Assembly (NCBI GenBank): GCA_029834535.1
Contig: JAQMWT010000017.1
Span: forward strand, 62,001-126,000
Origin: Chrysophaeum taylorii
Taxonomy: Eukaryota > Sar > Pelagophyceae > Pelagomonadales > Pelagomonadaceae
Length of the DNA: 64,000 nucleotides
Direction: 5' to 3'
Part shown: in pieces, positions 37,906 through 47,694 of the stretch
Layout: each line of letters starts with the position of its first letter
Position numbering within the stretch: the stretch's first letter is position 1
The notes under the pieces: model-generated
Told to the model about the DNA's origin: nothing
Seen by the model: only the letters and a program-made list of their open reading frames with translations
Database searches by the model: none
Position numbers and translations under genes: made by a program

Positions 37906-39961
37906 CAGCTGCAGTTGGAAATGTGACTCATGAATGCAGCCGCCTGGAAGATAGTGTCTGAGCTGTGACTGGAAAGAAGCAGTTCACAGGTGAGGAAGGT
38001 AGATACGCTAGTCTTCTTCTAGGTAGCACTGTCATGTTGAAAGGAAGGGTTCAACATAAGCGACTTCATATCGGCGACCACGCGACAGATGTGGGTGTAA
38101 AGGATGTGATAAGTGCCCGCAGGTAGAGCATTGCTGAGTAGGTCGCAGCATAAATCTTTCTTCAATGAAAGTAAGAAGGACGTCTGGAGGCGAGTGTGGT
38201 TGTTGGCTTTGATAAGTTCGGCTCGCGTGGGGTAGCGGAGTTTGCCGTTACGAGGGTCCAACAAGATGATGTTGGCATATCCTCGGATAGTTGGCAATGG
38301 AGCCGACATAGAGTGAATTTTGGATCCGAGCTTGCGGTCGCTGCCGCGTAAGTAGCCAATATACCTGCTATGAGACGGATGGTAATCTTCCAATGAAAAA
38401 TATATGTCCTTGAAAGTGAATTGGTCGGAGGATGGGTTGTATGAGAGACAGTCAGGCATAACAAGAGAGCACTGTTGGAGTAAGTTGCGGATAGCAGGGA
38501 CAGTGTTGTGGGCTGCGTTGACAAGGGGGTAGGCTTGCACTAGCCATAGGTATCCCTGAAACGAGTCGAGATGGAGCTTCTTATCGGCGGGATTGTCGCT
38601 GGCGGTTAGGGTGTAAGTAGATCCATATGCGTCAATGGAAGCCTGATATTTGCTTGCTTTGTTCTCAACTAGTAAGTTGCCATCAGTGTGGTGTCCACCG
38701 GTAGGAGTGTGGATATTGAAGGTAGATGAGGAAGTTGTAAGAAATAGCCTAGGGGCGGGCTGGTTAGTTTCGAAAATCGCAACATAGTAAGATACAGGTG
38801 TAACGTTGTTCGGCGAGATTCTGGCGAACAAATGGTATAGAGTGATAAATGCCTTGAGGCGGAGAGGATTTGATGATCCGAGTAGTGGTTGATTATAGGA
38901 CCTATTGAACCCAAGGTGATGATAGGAACACTCCGAGTGCGTTTTATGTGTATGTTGTTAGAAAGCTTGCTGTGAATGAAGCCGGAGGAAGAGTAGGTTG
39001 AGGATCTCAAGCTCATAGAAGCTCAACCGAACGGGGCCAGTACGAGAGTACAGGGGAAACGTCTTGAGGGAGTGAACCAGTTGTGGATCTGGGTAAGTGC
39101 GAACCCAGCCTTGAGACAGAGTCTTGGAGAGCCAGAGGGTTTTAGGCACGGAGTTAACGTCATCTGCTATGTCAAAGAAGCGCTTCGGGTGCTGGTTCGG
39201 CCAGGACAGGATGTCCATGGGTCCAGTGTTGTACCTGCGAGCAATGCAGATCCATCGTCCCCGAGATTGGTAATCGCCGCACAGATTGGTAGGGAAGCGG
39301 TCGACTACATCAACGGTGTAGTCAAGTGTAGCGTGAATGAGGTTAGCTACGGATATGTGATCCCTGTGAATACACTTGTGAGGGGGTGTCATCTCCGCAA
39401 GTAGGACTAAGGGTTTGAGTAGTCTGATGACGGAGAGCATACTGTAAAAGAGGGCGTCATCGAGCAAACTGGCCAAGTCGGATGTTTTGGTGCTCTTGAG
39501 GAGATTTCGGTTGGTACAAGGGGGAGTCACAAAGTTTGATCAACGATTACAAGTTTGGTCACACAGCCTCCAAGTTTGACCATACACACGCATCAACATG
39601 CGAATACTCGCAGAACAACATCCACAAACAAGGCCTGCGTAAGACAGCGCTGATACCACGCTGTTGTGATTTCTATCACATCACAGTAAAAATACCGTCT
39701 TTCATCCTCCGTTATAGACGGCAGGTGATTGAGGAAGGAGGGTAGAGATTCGAAAATAATAATCTTTGGAAAGTGTTTGCGTAACATGCGTACAAGCGTT
39801 TCGTCGGACTCAACAGCAATCTTAACGTTGATGTTTAAGCCCAAGTCATTGGTGGCCTGTGACAGAAACGCAGGTGTTGACAATCCAGAGCATAGTAACG
39901 TGACAGTTGGTTCGCGAGAGCCATCGTTGGTAGTTGATAGGAATGCTGGACGAGTGCGTAG
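37906..39961 (-). pseudogene. B methyltransferase-like module, interrupted by a 138-bp insertion
   Basis: In frame after the TGA at 39964-39962: CSGLSTPAFLSQATND (motif I), IAVESDETL (II), FYCDVIEIT, then the insertion (39665-39528), then PPCTNRN (IV), LVLLAEMTP (VI) and YQSRGRWICIARR (VIII, QxRxR with the second Arg changed to Gly-Arg). The second part has SHSRYIGYLRGSDRK, APLPTIRG, GKLRYPTRAELIKAN (IX) and LLSNALPAGTYHILYTH (X). A frameshift near 38,940 separates 39530-38958 from 38831-38019. Motif conservation between A and B supports selection on the enzyme before this copy decayed. Confidence 0.75.
39528..39665 (-). mobile_element. 138-bp insertion inside the B methyltransferase motif IV
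   Basis: Sequence absent from A1 and A3 splits the codons just before PPC. On the plus strand it starts with three degenerate aagtttg[a/g][t/c]ca repeats. On the minus strand its other end reads GTGGTATCAGCGCTG and TCTTACGCAGG, faintly tRNA-like. No clear target duplication beyond gt is seen. It may be a small SINE-like or other mobile sequence. Confidence 0.5.
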
Positions 39962-39964
39962 TCA
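39959..39964 (-). promoter_or_regulatory. Candidate stop-codon readthrough site TGA CTA (B)
   Basis: The minus frame reads PPLT-TGA-CTA-CGC and continues as L-R-T-R-P-A-F-L-S into the methyltransferase-like module. The position, stop codon and following CTA are the same as in A1 and A3 although the neighbouring codons differ. Confidence 0.65.
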
Positions 39965-41395
39965 GGTGAGAGGTGGTGTGTTGTTCCTTACATATTCATT
40001 CTGCTTCCGAAGGTTGAGAAGTAGAGTACGCAGCCACGGTCGAGTTTCGAGCTTGGTGACCAGGTAATTGTAATAATGGCAAAGGTCACGGTTTTCGTTG
40101 TACCTCTTCAGCGGGAAGGATAGTGAACGTAGCTCAAGGTTCCTATCGCGCGCAAGTGTGTAGGGTAGACACGGTAGTGCCGGGAGGTCGTGGTCAGCGT
40201 AGTGAATGGGCACATGCACGTCTTTATCAAGTAAGCTAGTGAGATGCGACATATTTGGCTGTTCACTGTCATTGAGAGTGACAGTTAGCTGAGCCTTGTT
40301 CCACTCAGGGGCACTTAGGATAAATAAGTGTCGACCCTGCACCGGTTTGAGGAATAGGGCATAGTCAAGCTTGACGTAGCCGATGCCTGGGTGAGCAGGT
40401 AAGGGGGATACTATATTTTTTGTAACCATGACATGCGATACCTGCTGTTGTCCAGTGGCGGTTTGGACAACTGGGGCACATTTAACGTCAATGGGGACAA
40501 TGTGATTCGGCAAAGCAAAATCAAATGTGGTCATCAGCGAGATGGAGGCACTAACTAACTAACTAACTTCCGACCTCTCCCGAGCACGGGAGCCAGGCCG
40601 GACCGACAGGAGCCAGTCCGGAATCACGGGCCTGTAGACGAGGAGCGCCGAAAGGTCGGTCGGCGGAGAGTGACCATCAAGCTTGTCGCCATGCGACGAG
40701 GAGACCGCGATGTGACTGGCAACCAACTCGTCGATAACCTTCCGTCTTCGCCCCCCGGCCATACCCCGTCCCACTGCGAACGTTCCGGCTGCCAACCGGC
40801 CCGCCCGGGAGGCGAATAGGTGCCAACCTACGCCGGGAGGGCGGATGCCCTCGCAAGGCTCAGGATTCATGAGGCACCGTCCTCCATCGCAACCGCAGTC
40901 GGCGATCAGGGTAAGGGTATTGTGGAGGCACAACTGTCCAAATATAGAAATATGGAAATGGAGGGGAAGATTATGGTCTCTCCGGTATTTGGTGAGAAAA
41001 GCGTTTTCGCGAGGTACACTGGTAGAAGGGATGCTGGCTGCGAACAAATTCGTTTGAGTGAGCAGTTTTGAGGTGACCACAACTTGTGAAAAGGTAATAG
41101 GAACGACGGGCGCGGTAGGTTCCCCGTTGTCCTTGCCGAGACCGTTGTTAAGATCGAAGGGTGAGCGAGCGCGTGGGTTACTCGACAGTGTAGTATTGGC
41201 CACAGCTTGATCGGAACTCCTTCGGCACATTGCTGCAGTGACATGTGACGAGAGCTCCGTAAGTCGCTCAGGTGACAATTTTGCTATGGTGTCAGCAGTA
41301 AAATTGACTGATTCCGCGGTAGCAGTGGCTGGTGAAGAGCGGATGCCACTTGTGTTAGATGGAGTAGAGGTGTTGGGTGCAGACGTGGTAGGTTG
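39962..41395 (-). pseudogene. B gag C-terminus and protease, interrupted by sB-2
   Basis: The fragment starts at the A-type LTR (41400). Gag end: VVTSKLLTQTNLFAASIPST and ENAFLTKY, matching A FFTASLSTT and ENAFLTNY. The protease active site FLYLDSCAS (Asp codon 40938-40936) is split by sB-2, and ISLMTTFDFALPNHIVP resumes at about 40550. TSD tggaggcac flanks the insertion. The rest, VVQTATGQQQVSHVMV and LRKQNEYVRNN, runs to PLT-TGA. DSCA is thus shared with A. Confidence 0.8.
40552..40917 (-). mobile_element. Short non-autonomous element sB-2
   Basis: Same family as sB-1, minus orientation, starting (left) ctaactaactaacttc and ending at GGGTAAGGG. The 9-bp target duplication tggaggcac is visible on both sides, inside the B protease active-site codons. 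Confidence 0.9.
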
Positions 41396-41399
41396 GTCT

Positions 41400-41712
41400 T
41401 GCAGAGAAATCTGCTGCCTCTTACCCTTATCCGTCCGTTGAGAACGTGATTTCTTCCTTACCCTTCTTCTTCCTTTCTACACACTCGAATAGTCCTCTGA
41501 TTTGTGCCTACGCTCATCATCATGGTCTAGCGCGTCCCGAGGTATGTAGCACCATACACTTAACCTTTCTCGTGTAGTTCTAGATGCCGCCTGTCGTGTT
41601 CTGAGGATATAGGGAACATAACCTTTCATTCCCCGACTTAACCTTCCAGACGTTCACGATGAGACGGGATGGTTTCCCAGGTGACTTACCACTGCTTGCT
41701 AAATGCTCAGCA
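41400..41712 (+). repeat. A-family 5' LTR with PBS and partial leader
   Basis: TGCAGAGAAATC to CTCAGCA, PBS 41713-41726, leader to about 41855. There, at TGTATATAATATT, it is fused to C-family integrase sequence. It was inserted into B gag; the rest of its own element is missing. In sequence it is closer to the A LTR than to the B LTR. Confidence 0.85.
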
Positions 41713-41859
41713 GGTTATGGGCCCAGGCGGGTCCCTGAGAAACCATGTGTCAACATGCACGTAACCTATGGGTATTGGACTGTTACCGCGCCAGTTCAGC
41801 CTCGCCATGTGACACGCTTGTCAATATATCGCCATTACCATTGGGCTGTATATAATATT

Positions 41860-44784
41860 TAAACCCTTTAATAACACCACATGTTAATCATTTAGCCGAT
41901 GTTGTCCTTAATCCTGAAAACGGGCAAGTCCGTGTTTCTCCTAAACTGACTTTTCCTCGTCTTATTTCCAAATGTCCTCCTGATTATGAACAGCACCCAC
42001 CTCCCGCACCTTCACCCGACATTCCCTTCTCTGTTCACAGCACCCCCAATGATGCGGCACAGAGGGGGGATGCTATGCCTACCGACACTGACCATGATAG
42101 GGGGACTTCTTCTTCTCATTTCAATGCCCCCTCTCCCGCTCCCGCATGTGCTTCAGCTGCTTCTGCACCCGCCGCTTCCGCCACACCTACATCTGACGTG
42201 TCTTCCAACACATTGCCACCTTTACCATCTTGTCGGTCTCTCTATTCCCAGGATGTGCTACGTCTCGCCCGTGGTCCTCATCACCCTCCGCCTCGTCGCA
42301 AAACCAATCTCAAGGATGTTCTTACTCGTATTGCCTCGCCGACTGTTGTCGCTTATAAACACGCCGGTGGTACGCTTGCCGACTTCAAGTATGACCTCTC
42401 CAAGCAGTACATCACATTCTGCGACCCCACCCTCCACTCCCTTCATCTTGCTCATGGCATCCACTGGACGGCTATACCTCCAGAGGGGGAATTCACACCA
42501 TCCTTTCATCACCATGTGCACCAAGCGATCTCATAGTCCTCTTCAGTTATGTGTCATAGGAGCTATAGACACCCATCGCCTGATCCTCATGTTCACTTCT
42601 GCGACGACACCAACCTTGCAGACTTTCACCCCCCTCGAGCTCTCGTTCATTTAATTTATGAACATGCTCACGCCTTTCAAGTTCCTCCCGCTCAATATGT
42701 TTGTGCTTTGTTCACGCCCCGTTCCATTTTGGATCATAATGATGCTTCTTATGGTGCCTCCGAGCCTCATCTCTCCGCCATCGAAGACTATATCATCGTG
42801 CAATCGCATTACATCGAGGCCCACCTTGGTGATCCTCCTCTACTAGTCGTTCAACTTGTCGAAGATCCCGATCGCGCTCATCTGCCCGATACTGTCGCTT
42901 CTTACGCAATTACTCATCTGACGACGACTCATGACCCCAGCACGGTTGGTTCGGACGAATACATGATGCAAGCCAAAGATATCAAAATTGAGAATATGAG
43001 TTGAACTGCCTCAAAGGTCTCTCAGACACTGATCGCAAAGCTTATGTTGCTGCCATCTCCAGAGGGATTTTTGACATTGTTAAGTTTGGCTGCTTTAAAC
43101 TAGCGCTGCCAATGGTCAACTCAAAGCCTATTGACACCCGTCTCGTCCTACGTATAAAAACCAACGCTGCTGGTCAGGACATTAAACATAAAGCACGCCT
43201 GGTCCTACGAGGATTCTTAGCCTCTCTGGGCACCGATTTTTTCAACACATTCAGCCCTATGGCACAGCTTACTGGCATCCGTTGTGTTCTGGCGCTAGCA
43301 GCTCATCTGCGACTTCCAGTCTACCATGTCGATGTCCCTAACGCTTTTGTTCAAGCTCCCATCGATTCTCATGTCTATGTCAAACTGCCACAAGGCAGCT
43401 ACCTTCTCGATCCCGAAGATACCAAATACCAAGGCCGTCGTCTCCCAAAGCACTTAAATCTCTCTATGGATTACGTCAGAGCCCTGCCCTTTGGAATCAA
43501 ACCACAAACGGCTTCTTTGATTCATTAGGCTATACACGATTTCGAACAGACACATGCATTTACGCTAAAGTCCAAGCTGACGCTACATTTCTAATTTGCA
43601 CACTCTCGGTAGACGACGTCGTCATTACTTGCACTTCGGAAACTCTACGTCGTGAGTTCCAGCAAGCCCTGGAAAAGGAATACTCAGTCGACACCTTCGA
43701 GGAAGTCCATACTCTCCTAGGCATGCGCATAACGCGTACAACTGATGGTTCTATATCACTGGACTGTCAGGCTAAACTTGATGCATTGTTCGAAGAGTAC
43801 CCCATTTTAATGCAGTTACGTCCCACTTCCACACCGATGTCACCATCAGCCACGTATAAAACTGGAGAGCCATCTTCTGATATGGACAAGTTCATCCTTC
43901 ACACCTTCTCTACTCTACTCGGCAAGCTCACGTTTGTCCAATTGGCCTGTCGCCCCGATTTATCACAAAGTCTTAGTCGTTGTTCTCGAGGAATGCATAA
44001 TCCAGCATTTCTACATGTTCAAGTACGAACAGGGACGCTCCGCTACTTGCGCAAGCCCGAAAATCGTAATCTTCGCCTCTGGTACTACTCTGAATCTTCC
44101 GCTCTAATGGACCATCTTCGGCTTCTTATCGGTAATCGTACTGACATGGCCACCATGTTGGATTACACTAAAGAACAAGTTAATTCAGGTAATTTTGATC
44201 CACTGGTCGCGTTCGTAGATGCCGACAATGCACCCTCTTATGGACAAAACCGCAAATCTACAACCGGCTACGCTATCTTTTTGTTTGGTTCTCTCATTAC
44301 TTGGAAGTCTAAGTTGCAGCCTATTACAGCTACTTCTACGCATGAGAGTGAACTTATCGCCCTTAATATGTGTGCCGATGATGTGGTCTGGTTACGCAAA
44401 TTGTTAACCGAAATGGCATTCGCTATAAATCCTCACTTCTATCTCCGCCAACCTTCAGGGAAAGACTTGCTACTAGATTATGATGCTCGCGACAATCCCC
44501 TCCCATCGGACATGTCGTTCATACGTAACAGTCCTATACTGGGAGATTCTGCCTCTGCTATTCATCTTTCCAACAATCCCGACAGTGCGACTAAGGCCAA
44601 AGCTATCAGCACACGCTGGTTCCGTATTCGTGACTACGTACAGTTAAAACGTATACGTATACATCATGTTTCCGGTACCCAAAATATCGCCGATGGATTT
44701 ACTAAACCCGTTGGAGCGCCGCTCTTCAGCAGATTTCGCACGTTACTCGGCTTACAACAACCCATCGCTCAACAAGATGGATAA
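41860..44784 (+). pseudogene. C3 integrase C-terminus, reverse transcriptase, RNase H
   Basis: Begins inside the integrase C-terminus (TPHVNHLADVVLNPENGQV), continues through a Pro/Ala-rich linker and several frames (42075-42536, 42549-43004, 43001-43528, 43723-44784). One deleted base near 43457 breaks LPKLLKSLYG. The RT box is SVDDVVIT. RNase H is intact: FVDADNAPS, RKSTTGYAIFLFGS, ATSTHESEL and VSGTQNIADGFTKP. It stops at 44784. C pol lacks the SLNY motif at the integrase/RT border (SYAITHLTTTHDPSTVGSDEY instead). Confidence 0.85.
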
Positions 44785-44900
44785 ACCTTACCCATCATTA
44801 TGTCCAAAATGACTTTATACTAACCCTGCTATGCAAAGGAATACTGGCTCGCTAAAATGTGAAATGCAATGGAAGATGTGATGTGGATATTATTTTCACG

Positions 44901-46910
44901 ATGAATCCCACTAAAAACAAAGATGCTGCGAGCCGGCGCCATTCTACCCTGAACCGTGGTCGTGGTGGTGCACTGTCACTATCCCCACCTTTTAATGCTC
45001 TAACTCCAAGCGCTGCACCAACTAGTTCCCCTAATCGGAAGCATCAAACCTATTTGTCGGTGGCTCAAGGACATCAATCTACGCCCGTTGCGCCTAAGGC
45101 ACCCAAGGCAACTGTCCAACAACCGTCTAAATCGCAACCATCAAAGTCTGAGTATTTCCTGTTTAAACATTGCAAATTTGACGCACTTGCGATGATGTCA
45201 GGGAACACATCTACCCTTGGTGCATCCCCGCCAAACTTCCTCATCCCTCAACATAAAAATCCTCAGTGTTGGCTTAAGTCTGTGCAGCAGCTGCTTACCG
45301 AAGCACAACAGACAGACTTTGTGGACGATATCCAATATCTTAGTTCACTGCTGTGCGTCAAAGCAAAGCGCATTCGGAACGCCCCCGCTATATCTCCTAA
45401 TGAAGGCATTCGCTTTCACCGCTTTCCACCCACTAAAGGGGTTGTCAAAGTGCATGTGGCATGTACAAAGTGCTACAACAATACTGATATGCCAGGCACA
45501 CCCTTCGTGCCCATCATCTGTACTGAAGATGAGATTAAAACTGACAGGATTCGCCAAATTATTGAGGATCATCTCGCGTCTGAGCAACATGCATCGCACT
45601 GCTTCGATGTACCGCGCCCTTTCTTTTTGTTGATTTGTGTGATGTGTAACTTGTCGAATCATGGGATAGCGTTAATTCGCAACAATCAGCAGCCCTTCCA
45701 GCTCTCGTGTTATAATGATCCAGCTGCCCACATACGCGCTATAATCCTAAGCCTTGGAAAGTCCATTGCTATTAACAAGCTGCCCAAAGAGGTAATCATG
45801 CAGACTGCAACATCCCATAACGCTGATGCTTCTAAAATTCTCGTCAATCCTGACGCAAACTCCATGCTCTTATTGCAGCTGCCCTTCATTTCGAGTGTAA
45901 ATCTTGAGATTCGTGTGGCAGCTTGGTCTTTGTTACAATCTGTGGAAGATAAAACCTGCGTAGTCGCCAATCCTGAGGAGTTACTTAACGTGCTTATCGA
46001 GCGCTTTGTTAACGATGTGTCTCATCAACTTGACGCAACTTCTTCCGAGACGGTACCGCCAATGCTACACTACTTTCACCAACTTCCACCTAATAAACAA
46101 CTGGCATTTAAAAACGTGTTAATCCAGGTTGGCTACCCATCCCATATCATTGACACTTTCTATAATAATACCCCTTCTGAAGATGTGTCACCAGCGCCGA
46201 TCGATAATCCACACGCTGAGCCCACGCCAGATAAAGCTAACGACAATATGGCTGCATCCTCACACCAATTAAAAGAAGAGATTCCGACCTTATCCCTACG
46301 TCTCACTAACACCGAACAGCAATTGATGGCACGAGAACATCAACTATCACTTGCTCTAACGTCTCTTACACAGCTGCAAGAAAACAACGAAGCCCTTATT
46401 ACTCAAGTGACCGAGAACATTAAACATGTCTCTTTGTTAGATAACATTTTGTCAATTCTTCAAATGCATCAGAACACCATAATACCGACCTCTGCTGTAT
46501 TTGTCCATATCATTTCTCGGTCGCTTATCTCGTATATTGGACAGCTCCCTCCCGATACGTATAATGAGGCACAGCGAGTTCAAATCGACGCAGCAGCTCA
46601 TCACCTCCACACAGCTATGTCTGATGCACATGATCGTGTTATTCCTGCTTTGGATCTACACGCTCTTACACCAGATGCTGCTATGTCTTTCCTTTCGTCT
46701 GTCATGTCACCCTTGGTCACCTTGAGGGATGCAATGACTACGCACAATACCAACACTGCTAACGACCTATCCTCCGATGATCATAATTCGTCTTCTCCAG
46801 AGTTAAAGGAACTGGACGATAATAGCGAGGATGAATTGGACCACACATCTGATGTTGTGGATACCGATACAGCTTCTTTGCGCAACATCACAACACGCTC
46901 GACATCATAA
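44901..46910 (+). CDS. C3 3' ORF: basic, zinc-binding, coiled-coil protein
   Basis: Intact frame. First ATG 44901 (MNPTKNKDAASRR); the frame is open from 44859. The N-terminus is basic and RG-rich (NRGRGGALS). Zinc-like motif CTKCYNN ... EQHASHCFDVPRP ... CVMCNLSNHG at about 45,455-45,670. Helical middle, then a coiled coil (LTNTEQQLMAREHQLSLALT, 46,300-46,440), HVSLLDNILSILQMHQ, and an acidic tail (SPELKELDDNSEDELDHTSD) ending at 46910. It lies 117 bp downstream of the pol stop in its own frame. Gag of these families has no zinc knuckle, so this protein may supply RNA binding or packaging; that is inference. An envelope-like role is unlikely, as no signal peptide or membrane segment is seen. 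No known family recognised. Confidence 0.7.
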   Translation: MNPTKNKDAASRRHSTLNRGRGGALSLSPPFNALTPSAAPTSSPNRKHQTYLSVAQGHQSTPVAPKAPKATVQQPSKSQPSKSEYFLFKHCKFDALAMMSGNTSTLGASPPNFLIPQHKNPQCWLKSVQQLLTEAQQTDFVDDIQYLSSLLCVKAKRIRNAPAISPNEGIRFHRFPPTKGVVKVHVACTKCYNNTDMPGTPFVPIICTEDEIKTDRIRQIIEDHLASEQHASHCFDVPRPFFLLICVMCNLSNHGIALIRNNQQPFQLSCYNDPAAHIRAIILSLGKSIAINKLPKEVIMQTATSHNADASKILVNPDANSMLLLQLPFISSVNLEIRVAAWSLLQSVEDKTCVVANPEELLNVLIERFVNDVSHQLDATSSETVPPMLHYFHQLPPNKQLAFKNVLIQVGYPSHIIDTFYNNTPSEDVSPAPIDNPHAEPTPDKANDNMAASSHQLKEEIPTLSLRLTNTEQQLMAREHQLSLALTSLTQLQENNEALITQVTENIKHVSLLDNILSILQMHQNTIIPTSAVFVHIISRSLISYIGQLPPDTYNEAQRVQIDAAAHHLHTAMSDAHDRVIPALDLHALTPDAAMSFLSSVMSPLVTLRDAMTTHNTNTANDLSSDDHNSSSPELKELDDNSEDELDHTSDVVDTDTASLRNITTRSTS

Positions 46911-47026
46911 TTAATTTGTCCTGTTCTGTTGTTGTTTGTTCCACTGTGCACTGTTCTCATGTATATTGCACAAGTTCCGCTTCAATAACGTCTGAAATGC
47001 ATAACCATTTTCACACGCTGAGGGGG

Positions 47027-47430
47027 TCCAGAGAGCTACACTATTATGTGTGCGACACTGGAACATTCACACCTATCTCTACACGGGGGTTTCTCTCCGT
47101 AATACAGCTTTCCCTCGTTCCTCCTGTCCTTCCTCCCTTACCCTTCCGCAATTATATTTTCCTGACATTGAAGAACCCAGTCTGAAGCTCTTTTCCAACA
47201 TGGAGTACGCCTCCAGATGCGTACCGTCAGGTACGGCGTTTTCTGTTTAATTAACAGAGGCTTCGTTCCTCGTTGTCAGTGTAAACGCTTATATGGGACC
47301 TAATGTCCTAAAGGAGTTAGGGCTTAAATCCGTGCCTTGTGTAGTAGCATGTGGCAAGCGGAATGGTCTGTACACGCCCAAGACTGCACGCAGTCTCTAC
47401 CATGTACCCGGAGAGGGTCAAATCTCTCCA
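47027..47430 (+). repeat. C-family 3' LTR (C3)
   Basis: Follows polypurine tract AGGGGG (47021-47026). Starts TCCAGAGAGC and ends GGAGAG-8nt-CTCTCCA. The next base continues directly with a reversed A LTR end (47431-47460). The UTR 46911-47020 between ORF and LTR shows no gene. Confidence 0.8.
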
Positions 47431-47460
47431 TAAGGGTAAGAGGCAGCAGATTTCTCTGCA
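47431..47460 (-). repeat. 30-bp remnant of A' 3' LTR, with polypurine tract
   Basis: On the minus strand, polypurine GAGGGGG (47467-47461) is followed by TGCAGAGAAATCTGC and 15 more LTR bases before C3 sequence takes over. It marks the 3' end of the A' element. Confidence 0.8.
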
Positions 47461-47694
47461 CCCCCTCGAGATGTCTTAAGCGCAGGGTGCGTCTATAGAA
47501 CATCTCTTGAGAAAGATGATGATGCAGGAAGAAAAAAAGGGGAATACAGTCTTGATGGTCGCAGAGGTCACATACGAAGCATCAATAGTATGGAAGGGTC
47601 TTAGGACTTGGAAATGGTGGAGCTGAGAGTCGATTTGACCCTTTTGAACAGAACATTAAGAAACACAGATACAACAGACAGTGTGTTAGGATTA

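Noticed and set aside
41400..47460. 30-bp inverted termini (TGCAGAGAAATCTGC...) flanking a 6-kb unit, looking like a DNA transposon
   Set aside because: They are the starts of two separate A LTRs in opposite orientation: a 5' LTR at 41400 and the 3' LTR of A' at 47460, each with its own PBS or polypurine tract. The material between is an A leader fused to a C element.
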